A DNA stretch of 64,000 bases from Streptomyces sp. R28. GTDB lineage: Bacteria; Actinomycetota; Actinomycetes; Streptomycetales; Streptomycetaceae. The stretch lies in contig NZ_CP163439.1 of NCBI RefSeq assembly GCF_041052385.1, positions 5,321,001 through 5,385,000 of the forward strand, given 5' to 3'. The notes beneath the pieces are model-generated. The model saw only the letters and a list, made by a program, of their open reading frames with translations. It made no database searches and was not told the DNA's origin. Shown here one piece after another: positions 1 through 8,710 of the stretch. Every line of letters starts with the position of its first letter. Position 1 is the first letter of the stretch. The translations under genes and the position numbers were made by a program.

Positions 1-1208
1 AAGGCCAGGGTCCAGATCGCGATGCGCCAGTACCACTGCGTCAGCTTCGGGCCGAGCGCCTTCTTCGGGAGCAGCACCAGATGCGGCACCTCGTCGTCGC
101 CGACCCTCAGGTGCTGCGGCAGCATGAACTTCTTGCGGGTCAGCCAGAGCCCGGCCAGGCCGATGGCGAACGACGCCATGCCGAAGCCGATCATCCAGCG
201 GAAGCCCCAGTAGGCGACGGGGATGTTGGGCCGGTAGTCGCCCGGACCGTACTTCTCCTGCTCGGCCTTGTTGACGTCGTTGATGCCGGGGACGTACGAG
301 GTGAAGTCGTCCTTGGCCAGGAAGGACAGCAGGCCCGGAATCTCGATGGCGACCTTGTTATGGCCCTTGTCCACATCGCCGACGGCGAAGACCGAGAAGG
401 GTGCCGGCTCCTCGCCGTCCCACAGCGCCTCGGCCGCGGCCATCTTCATCGGCTGCTGCTCGTACATGATCTTGCCGAGGACATCGCCGCTGATCGCGGT
501 GAGCATGCCGCCGATGACGACGGTGACCAGGCCGAGCCTGAGCGAGGTCTTCATGTCGCGGATGTGCTTCTTGCGCAGCAGGTGGAAGGCGGAGATGCCG
601 ACCATGAACGCGCCGCCGGTCAGGAACGCCGCCGACAGGGTGTGGAAGGCCTGCGCGAGGGCGGTGTTCTGGGTCAGTACGAGCCAGAAGTCGGTGAGCT
701 CGGCCCGTCCCTTCGCCTCGTTGATCCGGTAGCCGACCGGGTGCTGCATCCACGAGTTGGCCGCGAGGATGAAGTACGCCGACAGGATCGTGCCGATGGA
801 GACCATCCACATACAGGCCAGGTGGATCTTCTTCGGCAGCTTGTCCCAGCCGAAGATCCACAGGCCGATGAAGGTGGACTCGAAGAAGAAGGCGATCAGA
901 GCCTCGAAGGCGAGCGGAGCGCCGAAGACGTCACCGACGAAGCGGGAGTAGTCGGACCAGTTCATGCCGAACTGGAACTCCTGCACGATGCCGGTGACCA
1001 CACCCATCGCGATGTTGATCAGGAAGAGCTTGCCCCAGAACTTCGTCGCTCTGAGGTACTTCTCCTTCTCCGTGCGCACCCAGGCGGTCTGCAGCCCGGC
1101 CGTCAGGGCGGCCAGCGAGATCGTCAGAGGGACGAACAGAAAGTGGTAGACGGTGGTGATACCGAACTGCCAGCGCGCCAGAGTCTCCGGCGCCAAAGCC
1201 AGGTCCAC
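1..1208 (-). CDS. cydA: Cytochrome bd ubiquinol oxidase subunit I (C-terminus off window)
   Basis: Haem-bearing subunit of the cytochrome bd terminal oxidase, an inner-membrane quinol:O2 oxidoreductase used at low oxygen. The reverse-strand frame opens with GTG at 1208 (VDLALAPETLARWQFG), preceded by AAGGAG about 7 bases upstream, and continues without a stop to the window edge for 402 codons; the last roughly 100 residues are missing. The N-terminal WQFGITTVYHFLFVP stretch carries the histidine typical of the CydA haem site, followed by hydrophobic helices. A Rex-type operator lies directly upstream (1231-1246), which fits redox (NADH/NAD+) control known for Streptomyces cyd operons. cydB would be expected beyond the window start. 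Confidence 0.93.
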   Translation of the reverse strand, partial: MDLALAPETLARWQFGITTVYHFLFVPLTISLAALTAGLQTAWVRTEKEKYLRATKFWGKLFLINIAMGVVTGIVQEFQFGMNWSDYSRFVGDVFGAPLAFEALIAFFFESTFIGLWIFGWDKLPKKIHLACMWMVSIGTILSAYFILAANSWMQHPVGYRINEAKGRAELTDFWLVLTQNTALAQAFHTLSAAFLTGGAFMVGISAFHLLRKKHIRDMKTSLRLGLVTVVIGGMLTAISGDVLGKIMYEQQPMKMAAAEALWDGEEPAPFSVFAVGDVDKGHNKVAIEIPGLLSFLAKDDFTSYVPGINDVNKAEQEKYGPGDYRPNIPVAYWGFRWMIGFGMASFAIGLAGLWLTRKKFMLPQHLRVGDDEVPHLVLLPKKALGPKLTQWYWRIAIWTLA

Positions 1209-1230
1209 GTCGCCGCTCCTTACCTACGCT

Positions 1231-1246
1231 TGTGAAAGCGTTCACA
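1231..1246. promoter_or_regulatory. Rex operator upstream of cydA
   Basis: TGTGAAAGCGTTCACA is a near-perfect inverted repeat 23 bases upstream of the cydA start. It closely matches the Streptomyces Rex site (TGTGAAC-GC-GTTCACA type) known to sit in front of cydA. A further half-site-like TTCACAAG follows at once (1247-1254), so the operator may be extended. Seen directly; the regulator is inferred from the known family target. Confidence 0.82.
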
Positions 1247-1324
1247 TTCACAAGCAATTATGCAGCACCCGCATTCCGGCCTCCGAGGGGGGTCCCTCAT
1301 TAGGTTCAACCCCTTGGCGCGAAC

Positions 1325-1341
1325 TTCAACATATTGTTGAA
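1325..1341. promoter_or_regulatory. Perfect 7-3-7 inverted repeat, probable operator
   Basis: TTCAACA-TAT-TGTTGAA is a perfect inverted repeat 8 bases upstream of the ATG at 1350. It is AT-rich against a GC-rich background and has the size and spacing of a dimeric HTH (for example GntR/FadR-type) operator. No GntR gene lies in the window, so the regulator is unknown. It sits where a repressor would block transcription or early elongation of the downstream gene. Confidence 0.5.
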
Positions 1342-1349
1342 TCACCTGC

Positions 1350-1742
1350 ATGCAGACACAGACACCCCAACGGATACGGATCTCCTGGCCCGCGGGTCAC
1401 CTCACCGCGGCCCTCGACGACACCCCGACCACGCAAGCCCTCGCCAAGGCCCTCCCGCTCGTCTCCACCGCCCGCACGTGGGGCGAGGAGGTCTACTTCG
1501 ACACGGGCGTCGCCGTTCCACGTGAAACCAACGCCCGACAGGTCGTCGACCCGGGCACGGTCGCCTTCTGGACGGACGGCGACGCGCTCGCCCTCCCCTA
1601 TGGGCCCACACCGATCTCGCGGGGCGACGAGTGCCGCCTCGCGAGCCCGTGCAACGTCCTCGGCCACGTAGACGGCGACCCCCGCCTGCTGGCGACCGTC
1701 CGCGACGGCGACCCCGTGCGCGTGGAGCTCGTGGACGCCTGA
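1350..1742 (+). CDS. Cyclophilin-like fold protein
   Basis: 130-residue protein resembling the cyclophilin-like family (Pfam Cyclophil_like, TM1367 type). Family-like signatures are the early block ISWPAGHLTAALDDTPTTQAL, the central TWGEEVYF and the late GPTPISRGDECRLASPCNV. These proteins share the cyclophilin barrel but lack proven prolyl isomerase activity, so the function is unknown. The gene stands alone: divergent from cydA and convergent with the aminotransferase, 15 bases away. Its middle contains a one-mismatch parS site (1515-1528) read as FHV-type codons in another frame. A perfect palindrome lies just before the start. Confidence 0.72.
   Translation: MQTQTPQRIRISWPAGHLTAALDDTPTTQALAKALPLVSTARTWGEEVYFDTGVAVPRETNARQVVDPGTVAFWTDGDALALPYGPTPISRGDECRLASPCNVLGHVDGDPRLLATVRDGDPVRVELVDA
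1515..1528. other. parS-like site, one mismatch (in CDS)
   Basis: GTTCCACGTGAAAC, 13 of 14 bases of the Streptomyces parS consensus GTTTCACGTGAAAC. It lies inside the cyclophilin-like gene. Farthest from dnaA of the 16 sites seen in the window. Confidence 0.6.
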
Positions 1743-1757
1743 CCTGCTTGCGGAGCC

Positions 1758-2837
1758 CTACAGCTCCTTGCGGAACCCTTCCGCCACCTTCAGGAAGATG
1801 TCGTTCGCCTCGGCCTCCCCGACCGTCACCCGCACACCCTCGCCCGGGAACGGTCGGACCACCACGCCGTGCTGCTCACACGCCGCCGCGAAGTCCACCG
1901 TGCGCTCCCCCAGCCGCAGCCACACGAAGTTGGCCTGAGTCTCGGGCACCGTCCAGCCCTGGGCGCGCAGCCCGTCGACCACGCGGTTGCGCTCGCACAC
2001 CAACGAGCCCACCCGGCCGAGCAGTTCGTCCTCGGCACGCAGTGAGGCGATGGCCGCGTCCTGCGCGAGCTGGCTCACCCCGAAGGGCACGGCCGTCTTG
2101 CGCAGCGCCGCCGCGACCGGCTCATGGGCGATCGCGAAGCCGACACGGAGGCCGGCGAGGCCGTACGCCTTGGAAAACGTCCGCAGGACACAGACGTTCG
2201 GCCGCTCACGGTAGATCTCCACACCGTCCGGCACCTCGGGGTCGCGGATGAACTCGCGGTACGCCTCGTCGAGCACCACCAGCACATCGCCGGGCACCCG
2301 GTCGAGGAACCGCTCCAGCTCGGCCCGCTTCACGACCGTGCCCGTCGGGTTGTTGGGGTTGCAGACGAAGATCAGCCTGGTCCGGTCGGTGATGGCGGCG
2401 GCCATCGCGTCCAGGTCGTACACATCGCCCGGGGTCAGCGGCACCTTCACGGACGTGGCACCGCTGATCTGCGTGATGATCGGGTACGCCTCGAAGGACC
2501 GCCAGCCGTAGATGACCTCGTCGCCGGGGCCGGCCGTGGCCTGAATCAGCTGCTGGGCGACGCCGACCGAGCCGGTGCCGGTGGCCAGGTGAGAGATCGG
2601 CACTCCGTAGCGCTCCGACAACTCGCTCATCAGCGCCGTGCACATCATGTCCGGGTAGCGGTTGAAGGACGAGGCGGCGGCCGTCACGGACTCCATCACG
2701 CCGGGCAGCGGCGGATAGGGGTTCTCGTTGGAAGACAGCTTGTAGGCCACCGGACCACCGGCCGCGGCAGGCTTGCCTGGCTTGTAGGTGGGGATCCCCG
2801 CCAGCTCCGCGCGCAGCTTGGGGCTCGTCTCGCTCAC
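1758..2837 (-). CDS. Histidinol-phosphate/aromatic aminotransferase (HisC family)
   Basis: PLP-dependent class I/II aminotransferase of the HisC type, 359 residues. Visible signatures: N-terminal LSSNENPYPPLPGV substrate-binding segment, VFVCNPNNPTG, LDEAYREF, and the PLP-lysine motif TFSKAYGLAGLRVGF. I chose GTG at 2837 because GGAGGA sits about 6 bases upstream; an in-frame ATG at 2858 has no such site. It is not in a his operon, so it could be a second HisC-type enzyme or a phenylalanine/aromatic aminotransferase (Pat) rather than the dedicated histidine enzyme. It is convergent with the cyclophilin-like gene. Confidence 0.86.
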   Translation of the reverse strand: MSETSPKLRAELAGIPTYKPGKPAAAGGPVAYKLSSNENPYPPLPGVMESVTAAASSFNRYPDMMCTALMSELSERYGVPISHLATGTGSVGVAQQLIQATAGPGDEVIYGWRSFEAYPIITQISGATSVKVPLTPGDVYDLDAMAAAITDRTRLIFVCNPNNPTGTVVKRAELERFLDRVPGDVLVVLDEAYREFIRDPEVPDGVEIYRERPNVCVLRTFSKAYGLAGLRVGFAIAHEPVAAALRKTAVPFGVSQLAQDAAIASLRAEDELLGRVGSLVCERNRVVDGLRAQGWTVPETQANFVWLRLGERTVDFAAACEQHGVVVRPFPGEGVRVTVGEAEANDIFLKVAEGFRKEL

Positions 2838-3138
2838 CGCAGTCCTCCTCGCGACCACCGGCGGCCCATCACCACCGCCGACTCAATACTCCTCACCTTA
2901 TGAGGATTCGGCGCCGATGCGTACAGGTGCGGCGCCCTCGAGTACGGACCCCTTCTGCCACACCCGCATCAGGGGCATCGTCGTACGAAGTTGTACGAAT
3001 TAGGGGGCGCGTCACACATATATCTACGCGCCGGTGGCTCGCGCCGTGGCGCGCATCCCTCGTGAAGGTGAGTTGAGACCTCTTCGAAACATCGCGCACT
3101 TGGCAGGCCCATGCGTGCCGACAAGTCAGGTCCTATTA

Positions 3139-3151
3139 TTGGAACGTTCAA
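3139..3151. promoter_or_regulatory. Candidate LacI-type operator
   Basis: TTGGAACGTTCAA has a central AACGTT palindrome with the CG centre typical of LacI/PurR-family operators and lies about 115 bases upstream of the LacI-family gene. A CCCTTG-N5-CAAGGG hairpin follows at 3154-3170. Either could serve autoregulation; this is inference from position and symmetry. The rest of 2838-3264 shows a direct repeat GTACGAA at 2983 and 2993 and no convincing gene. Confidence 0.35.
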
Positions 3152-3264
3152 CTCCCTTGTTTTCCAAGGGGTTTGACGCTCGATGACCTTGCAGAAACGT
3201 GCCTGTCAACGAGTGCATATGCGTCCGCACTACCCCACCGCATGAGCCCTACTATCGGCTCGCC

Positions 3265-4377
3265 ATGACAGCAGCAGGGAAGCACCAGGTGAGCCGCGCG
3301 GAAACCTCACGCCGAGGCAGCCGGCCCAGCCGGGCGGGCATCAGAGACGTGGCCGCCGCCGCCGGGGTCTCCATCACAACCGTCTCCGACGCCCTCAACG
3401 GCAAGGGCCGGCTCCCCGACGCCACCCGACGCCATGTCCGAGAGGTCGCCGACCGGCTGGGCTACCGGCCCTCGGCCGCCGCCCGGACACTCCGTACCGG
3501 CAAATCAGGTCTCATCGGCCTGACCGTGACGACGTACGGGGATGAACCTTTCACCTTCACCGAGTTCGCGTACTTCGCGGAAATGGCCCGCGCCGCCACC
3601 TCGGCCGCGCTCGCCCGCGGCTACGCCCTCGTGATCCTCCCCGCGACCTCGCGCCACGACGTCTGGTCGAACGTCGCCCTCGACGGCACGGTCGTCATCG
3701 ACCCGTCCGACCAGGACCCGGTCGTCAGCGAACTGGTCAGGCAGGGCCTACCGGTCGTCTCCGACGGCCGCCCGGCCGGTTCGCTCCCGGTCACCGCCTG
3801 GGTCGACAACGACCACGAGGCCGCCGTACTCGGCATCCTCGACCACCTGGCCGACGCAGGCGCCCGCCGGATCGGTCTACTCACGGGCACCACCACGGAC
3901 ACGTACACCCACCTGTCGACCACCGCCTACCTGCGCTGGTGCGAGCGGGTCGGCCAGGATCCGGTGTACGAGGCCTACCCGGCGCACGACCCGTGCGCGG
4001 GCGCCGTCGCCGCCGACCGGCTGCTCGCCCGCCCCGACCGCCCCGACGCCGTCTACGGCCTGTTCGACCCGAACGGCACCGACCTGCTCGCCGCCGCCCG
4101 CCGCTACGGCCTGCGCGTACCGGACGACCTGCTTCTGGTCTGCTGCAGCGAGTCGACCGTGTACGCCAACACCGAGCCGCCCATCACCACGCTCTCCCTC
4201 AAGCCGCGCCGCATCGGCACGGCCGTGGTCCAGCTCCTCATCGACGCCATCGAGGGGGTCGAGTCGGACCGGCCGGTCGAGCAGGTGATACCGACCGAAC
4301 TGATCGTGCGTACCTCGTCCCAGCGACGTCCGCCGCGTACGACGGTCAGCCCACCCCGGTCGCCCGAGGAGCGGTAG
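3265..4377 (+). CDS. LacI-family transcriptional regulator
   Basis: 370-residue DNA-binding regulator. After a short basic tail comes a LacI helix-turn-helix (IRDVAAAAGVSITTVSDALN), the hinge segment (RLGYRPSAAARTLRTG) and a periplasmic-binding-protein-like effector domain with the usual late motif TTLSLKPRRIGTAVVQLL. ATG at 3265 is preferred over an upstream in-frame start at 3199, whose extra 22 residues look non-coding. The gene stands alone, so neither the effector (probably a sugar) nor the target operon can be read from context. Candidate palindromes lie in the upstream gap. Confidence 0.88.
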   Translation: MTAAGKHQVSRAETSRRGSRPSRAGIRDVAAAAGVSITTVSDALNGKGRLPDATRRHVREVADRLGYRPSAAARTLRTGKSGLIGLTVTTYGDEPFTFTEFAYFAEMARAATSAALARGYALVILPATSRHDVWSNVALDGTVVIDPSDQDPVVSELVRQGLPVVSDGRPAGSLPVTAWVDNDHEAAVLGILDHLADAGARRIGLLTGTTTDTYTHLSTTAYLRWCERVGQDPVYEAYPAHDPCAGAVAADRLLARPDRPDAVYGLFDPNGTDLLAAARRYGLRVPDDLLLVCCSESTVYANTEPPITTLSLKPRRIGTAVVQLLIDAIEGVESDRPVEQVIPTELIVRTSSQRRPPRTTVSPPRSPEER

Positions 4378-4471
4378 AAGCAGGTCGGGGGGAGTGCACA
4401 AGCAGGTAGAGGGCGAAAGAAAGCGCGGTCACCGGGCGGCCGAAGCCCTGCCCAATCGGGGCGAAAGCCGC

Positions 4472-4500
4472 GGTGAACAGGAGTCCTGCTCCGATTCACC
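4472..4500. other. Nested inverted repeat upstream of phosphoesterase
   Basis: GGTGAA (4472-4477) and TTCACC (4495-4500) flank an inner repeat CAGGA-G-TCCTG (4478-4488). The two symmetries do not share one centre, so a simple single hairpin is not perfect. It lies in the 242-base gap between the LacI gene and the phosphoesterase, which otherwise shows no gene. Could be an operator or mRNA structure. Confidence 0.25.
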
Positions 4501-4619
4501 ACCCCTGGGTCATCACATGGCGCGATCGGCATTCCTATGATGGGCCCACGACACCCGCGGGCCGCTGCGACCAGGCAGTCCGATGCGGTGCAGCTGCGGC
4601 GCGATGGTGGAGGGGTCTG

Positions 4620-5696
4620 ATGACTCAGGGGGCCGGTCAGGGACCCGAGATGGAGCGGACGGCGACGTTGCGCGACTTCCGGGTGCCCGCTTACGTCCAC
4701 GAGACCGGTCCGTACGCCCACAGCACGCACCCGGGCGACGTCGCCCCGCCCCTCGACGAGGCCCCTCCGGAGGGCTACACGCCCACGCAGCGCGACCTGC
4801 CCGTGATCAACCGCGGTGACACCCTTCAGGTGACCGTCGACCCCGCGGCCGTGCCGGACCCGCAGTCGGTGGACGGTCCGGGGCCGCTGTTCGTCGTCGG
4901 TGACGTGCACGGCTATCTCGACGAGTTGGTGGCCGCCCTCCAGGAGAAGGGCCTCATCGACTCGGCGGGCAACTGGTGCGCGGGCACCGCCCGGCTGTGG
5001 TTCCTCGGCGACTTCACCGACCGCGGCCCCGACGGCATCGGCGTCATCGATCTCGTGATGCGACTGTCGGCGGAGGCCGCCGCGGCCGGCGGCTACTGCA
5101 AGGCCCTGATGGGCAACCACGAGCTGCTGCTGATCGGCGCCAAGCGGTTCGGCGACACCCCCGTCAACTCCGGCGCGGGCACCGCCACCTTCCAGGCGGC
5201 CTGGCTGCTCAACGGCGGCCAGAAGACCGACATGGACCGTCTCCAGGACCACCACCTGCAGTGGATGTCCCGGCTGGACGCCATGGAAGAGGTCGACGGC
5301 CACCTGCTCGTGCACTCGGACACCACCGCCTATCTCGACTACGGCGACTCGATCGAGGCGGTCAACGACACCGTCCGCGAGACGCTCACGCGCAACGACG
5401 CCGACGAAGTCTGGGACCTGTTCCGCAAGTTCACCAAGCGGTTCTCCTTCCGCGACGAGGGGGGCGCCGACCACGTTCGCTCCCTGCTCGATACGTACGG
5501 CGGCACCCGCATCGTTCACGGCCACAGCCCCATTCCGTACCTGCTGGGCGAGGTCGGCTCCGAGGAGGGCGAGGACAGCACCGGGCCCCTGATCGAGGGG
5601 CCGCACGTGTACGCCGAGCGCCTCGCCATCGCGATGGACGGCGGCGTGACCATGGCCGGAAAGCTGCTGGTCCAGCAACTTCCCCTGGATATCTGA
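4620..5696 (+). CDS. PPP-type metallophosphoesterase
   Basis: 358-residue calcineurin-like phosphoesterase of the PPP subgroup. All metal-site motifs are visible in order: GDVHGY (about residue 94), GDFTDRGPD (about 127), GNHE (about 160), a later VHSD and GHSP near residue 290. The first ~85 residues are an acidic, Pro-rich extension without a recognised domain. ATG at 4620 follows GGAGGGG by about 6 bases; an in-frame start at 4473 would add a spurious leader. The protein is probably cytosolic and could be a Ser/Thr protein phosphatase or nucleotide phosphatase; the substrate cannot be read from sequence. Confidence 0.86.
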   Translation: MTQGAGQGPEMERTATLRDFRVPAYVHETGPYAHSTHPGDVAPPLDEAPPEGYTPTQRDLPVINRGDTLQVTVDPAAVPDPQSVDGPGPLFVVGDVHGYLDELVAALQEKGLIDSAGNWCAGTARLWFLGDFTDRGPDGIGVIDLVMRLSAEAAAAGGYCKALMGNHELLLIGAKRFGDTPVNSGAGTATFQAAWLLNGGQKTDMDRLQDHHLQWMSRLDAMEEVDGHLLVHSDTTAYLDYGDSIEAVNDTVRETLTRNDADEVWDLFRKFTKRFSFRDEGGADHVRSLLDTYGGTRIVHGHSPIPYLLGEVGSEEGEDSTGPLIEGPHVYAERLAIAMDGGVTMAGKLLVQQLPLDI

Positions 5697-5895
5697 ACGT
5701 TCACCGGGCAGGCGTCCCCTCATGACGCAGTGACGGAAGACGACGCAGGCCAGAACCCAATTTTGGCAAACCCCCTGTCAACGTGTGCCGTCACCGCTCT
5801 ACCATCGGCTTATCCGTAGCAGGCTCCCCTCCGTTTCTGCCCGACGGCTCGTTGGCATGCGAGCCCCAAGCCCTACGGAGCATCGGGGGATGCAC

Positions 5896-6762
5896 ATGAA
5901 CAGCGTTCCGCAGCACCTGCACAGTGAGGACCGCCAGGAATACGAGCGGATCCTCGATGAGGCGCTGCGCTCCGCACCACACCGCCCGGAACTGGCCGCT
6001 GTCGGACAGCGGCTCAACTCCGAACAGCTGCGCACCATGGCGCTCAACGCCACCGCACTCATCACGGCGGCCGCGGCGACCGAGTACCAGCACTACGTGA
6101 AGGTCCGCGAGGAACTGCGCCAACCGGCGCCGTCCACCCCGTCGTCCACCCGTGAGTCCGGCTCGATCGAGCCGGGCACGGGTGCGGTGGGGCTCGCCAC
6201 CACCGTGGGAGAAGTCGCCGAGACCGCCGGCCCCGGCGTGGTCGCCGTGGTCGCCGTTCTGGCACCCGTCCTCGCCGGCACCGCCGCGGCGCTCTTCCTG
6301 CTCGTCGGCTACATCCTGAAGATGCTCGACCCCGAGCCGGCCTTCGCCCAGACGATGCTGACCACCGGATGGGTGTTCGGCGCAGTGGCGGCGGCCGCGA
6401 TCCTGGTCGCCGCCGTCGGACTCCTGCTCACCGCCCTGCGCAACCGTCCGGCAGCCTTCGACGGCGGACCGTACGGCGAACTGAGCGAGGAGGTCGCCCG
6501 GGCCAGGGCAGCCTGGCGCGAGGCCCTGCTGGAGCGTGGCATCCTGCCCTTCCTGCGGGAGGCGCTCGCCGACCCCGGCACGGCGACGGCACTGCACCGC
6601 CCGCCACCGTCGACGCCGGCCGGCCGTATCCCGAACCTCGGCTACGACCGTCCGGGCTTCAGCAGCCCGGACGACGGTGCCTCCCGGGGCTCACGGCCGA
6701 GCTTCTCCAGCCCGGACTACACGAGCCCGGACTTCGGAGGGCCGGAACACCAGCCGGAGTAG
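5896..6762 (+). CDS. Two-TM membrane protein with Ser/Pro-rich tail
   Basis: 288 residues, no recognised family. N-terminal soluble part (about 1-90, rich in Glu/Arg/Ala), then two hydrophobic segments (around residues 120-140, VVAVVAVLAPVLAGTAAALF, and 160-180, FGAVAAAAILVAAVGLLLTA), then a charged region and a C-terminal tail with repeated SSPD/TSPD motifs. ATG at 5896 lies about 6 bases after GGGGGA; the ATG at 5890 overlaps that site. The gene ends convergently with thiC. Function unknown; a conserved Streptomyces membrane protein is likely. Confidence 0.7.
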   Translation: MNSVPQHLHSEDRQEYERILDEALRSAPHRPELAAVGQRLNSEQLRTMALNATALITAAAATEYQHYVKVREELRQPAPSTPSSTRESGSIEPGTGAVGLATTVGEVAETAGPGVVAVVAVLAPVLAGTAAALFLLVGYILKMLDPEPAFAQTMLTTGWVFGAVAAAAILVAAVGLLLTALRNRPAAFDGGPYGELSEEVARARAAWREALLERGILPFLREALADPGTATALHRPPPSTPAGRIPNLGYDRPGFSSPDDGASRGSRPSFSSPDYTSPDFGGPEHQPE

Positions 6763-6917
6763 CCCATCGGCTTGCGCCCCCGCCGTAGGAGAGCCCCCGC
6801 CAGGGGACCCTCCTCCAAGACGGAGCCCCGGGGAGACCTCCTCGGGGAGGCGCAAGCCGGGCGCCTGGGCAGCACGCCGGACGCCGGGGCATGGCGCCCT
6901 GGGTCAGGACGTCGACG

Positions 6918-8702
6918 TCAGTCCGCCATCGGCAGGTACACCCGGTTGCCCGCCTCGGCGAACTCCTTCGACTTCTGAGCCATGCCCTCTTCGATCTCCT
7001 GCCGGGATCCGCCGTGTTCGCGGCGGATGTCCTGGGAGATCTTCATCGAGCAGAACTTCGGCCCGCACATGGAGCAGAAGTGGGCCGTCTTGGCGGGCTC
7101 GGCCGGAAGGGTCTCGTCGTGGAACTCCCGCGCCGTGTCCGGGTCGAGAGCCAGGTTGAACTGGTCCTCCCACCGGAACTCGAAGCGGGCGTCGGACAGC
7201 GCGTCGTCCCACTCCTGCGCACCGGGATGCCCCTTGGCGAGATCGGCCGCGTGGGCAGCGATCTTGTAGGTGATGACGCCGGTCTTGACGTCGTCACGGT
7301 TGGGCAGGCCCAGGTGCTCCTTGGGTGTGACGTAGCAGAGCATGGCCGTGCCCCACCAGGCGATCATCGCAGCACCGATGCCGGAGGTGATGTGGTCGTA
7401 CGCCGGAGCGACGTCCGTGGTCAGCGGGCCGAGCGTATAGAACGGAGCTTCATCGCAGATCTCCTGCTGAAGGTCGATGTTCTCCTTGATCTTGTGCATC
7501 GGGACATGTCCCGGGCCCTCGATCATGGTCTGAACATGGAAACGCTTCGCGATCCGGTTGAGTTCCCCGAGCGTCTTCAACTCCGCGAACTGCGCCTCGT
7601 CGTTGGCATCCGCGATCGAGCCCGGCCTGAGGCCGTCGCCGAGCGAGTACGTGACGTCGTACGCCGCGAGGATCTCGCAGAGCTCCTCGAAGTTCTCGTA
7701 CAGGAACGACTCCTTGTGGTGCGCCAGGCACCACGCCGCCATGATCGAGCCGCCGCGCGAGACGATGCCGGTCTTCCGGTTGGCGGTGAGCGGCACATAC
7801 GGCAGGCGCACGCCCGCGTGGACCGTCATGTAGTCCACGCCCTGCTCGGCCTGTTCGATGACCGTGTCCTTGTAGATCTCCCAGGTCAGCTCCTCGGCCC
7901 TGCCGTCGACCTTCTCCAGCGCCTGGTAGAGCGGCACGGTACCGATCGGCACGGGGGAGTTGCGCAGCACCCACTCGCGGGTGGTGTGGATGTTGCGGCC
8001 GGTCGACAGGTCCATGACCGTGTCGGCGCCCCAACGGGTCGCCCAGGTCATCTTCTCGACCTCCTCCTCGATCGAGGAGGTGACCGCGGAGTTGCCGATG
8101 TTGGCGTTGACCTTCACCAGGAACCGCTTGCCGATGATCATCGGCTCGATCTCCGGGTGGTTGACGTTGGCGGGCAGCACGGCCCGGCCTGCTGCGATCT
8201 CCTCGCGGACCACTTCCGGAGAAACGTTCTCCCGGATGGCCACGTACTCCATCTCGGGTGTGATCTCGCCACGGCGCGCATAGGCGAGCTGCGTGACCGC
8301 CCCACCGTCACGGCTCCGGCGCGGCTGGCGCGGCCGTCCGGGGAAGACCGCGTCGAGGTTGCGCAGACCGCCGCGCGGCGAGGTGTGCTTGATCCCGTCG
8401 TCCTCCGGACGGACGGGACGGCCCGCGTACTCCTCGGTGTCCCCGCGGCCGATGATCCAGTTCTCCCGCAGCGGGGGCAGACCCCTGCGGACGTCGGTGT
8501 CGGCCAATGGATCGGTGTACGGGCCCGATGTGTCGTACAGCGTGACCGACTGCCCGTTGGTGAGGTGCACCTGGCGGACCGGCACCCGCAGATCGGGGCG
8601 TGAGCCCTCGACGTACGCCTTGTGCCAGCCGATGGACTTCCCGGCCTCCTCGGACTTGTCGTCCTGAACGGAGGCAGGCGTGCGCGCGTCCTTGATGGTC
8701 AT
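6918..8702 (-). CDS. thiC: Phosphomethylpyrimidine synthase ThiC
   Basis: Radical-SAM enzyme converting aminoimidazole ribotide to 4-amino-5-hydroxymethyl-2-methylpyrimidine phosphate in thiamine synthesis. 594 residues, full length. The C-terminal iron-sulphur motif CSMCGPKFC (C-x2-C-x4-C) is intact, with conserved blocks such as RGGSIMAAW and EGPGHVPMHKI. ATG at 8702 has GGGAG 9 bases upstream; that ribosome-binding site falls inside the 3' strand of the TPP riboswitch (8711-8874), so translation is expected to be shut off when thiamine pyrophosphate binds. Single gene, convergent with the upstream membrane protein. Confidence 0.97.
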   Translation of the reverse strand: MTIKDARTPASVQDDKSEEAGKSIGWHKAYVEGSRPDLRVPVRQVHLTNGQSVTLYDTSGPYTDPLADTDVRRGLPPLRENWIIGRGDTEEYAGRPVRPEDDGIKHTSPRGGLRNLDAVFPGRPRQPRRSRDGGAVTQLAYARRGEITPEMEYVAIRENVSPEVVREEIAAGRAVLPANVNHPEIEPMIIGKRFLVKVNANIGNSAVTSSIEEEVEKMTWATRWGADTVMDLSTGRNIHTTREWVLRNSPVPIGTVPLYQALEKVDGRAEELTWEIYKDTVIEQAEQGVDYMTVHAGVRLPYVPLTANRKTGIVSRGGSIMAAWCLAHHKESFLYENFEELCEILAAYDVTYSLGDGLRPGSIADANDEAQFAELKTLGELNRIAKRFHVQTMIEGPGHVPMHKIKENIDLQQEICDEAPFYTLGPLTTDVAPAYDHITSGIGAAMIAWWGTAMLCYVTPKEHLGLPNRDDVKTGVITYKIAAHAADLAKGHPGAQEWDDALSDARFEFRWEDQFNLALDPDTAREFHDETLPAEPAKTAHFCSMCGPKFCSMKISQDIRREHGGSRQEIEEGMAQKSKEFAEAGNRVYLPMAD

Positions 8703-8710
8703 GAGACCTA

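Noticed and set aside
367..375. Perfect DnaA box TTGTCCACA inside cydA
   Set aside because: Isolated 9-mer within conserved coding sequence 60 kb from oriC; best explained by chance in codons.
22..1235. Long plus-strand frames across cydA
   Set aside because: Antisense shadows of cydA, typical of high-GC DNA; no conserved domain and no ribosome-binding site.
5905..8603. Long plus-strand frame over thiC (6891-8603) and minus frame over the membrane protein
   Set aside because: Mirror frames of real genes with Arg/Asp/Gly-biased composition.
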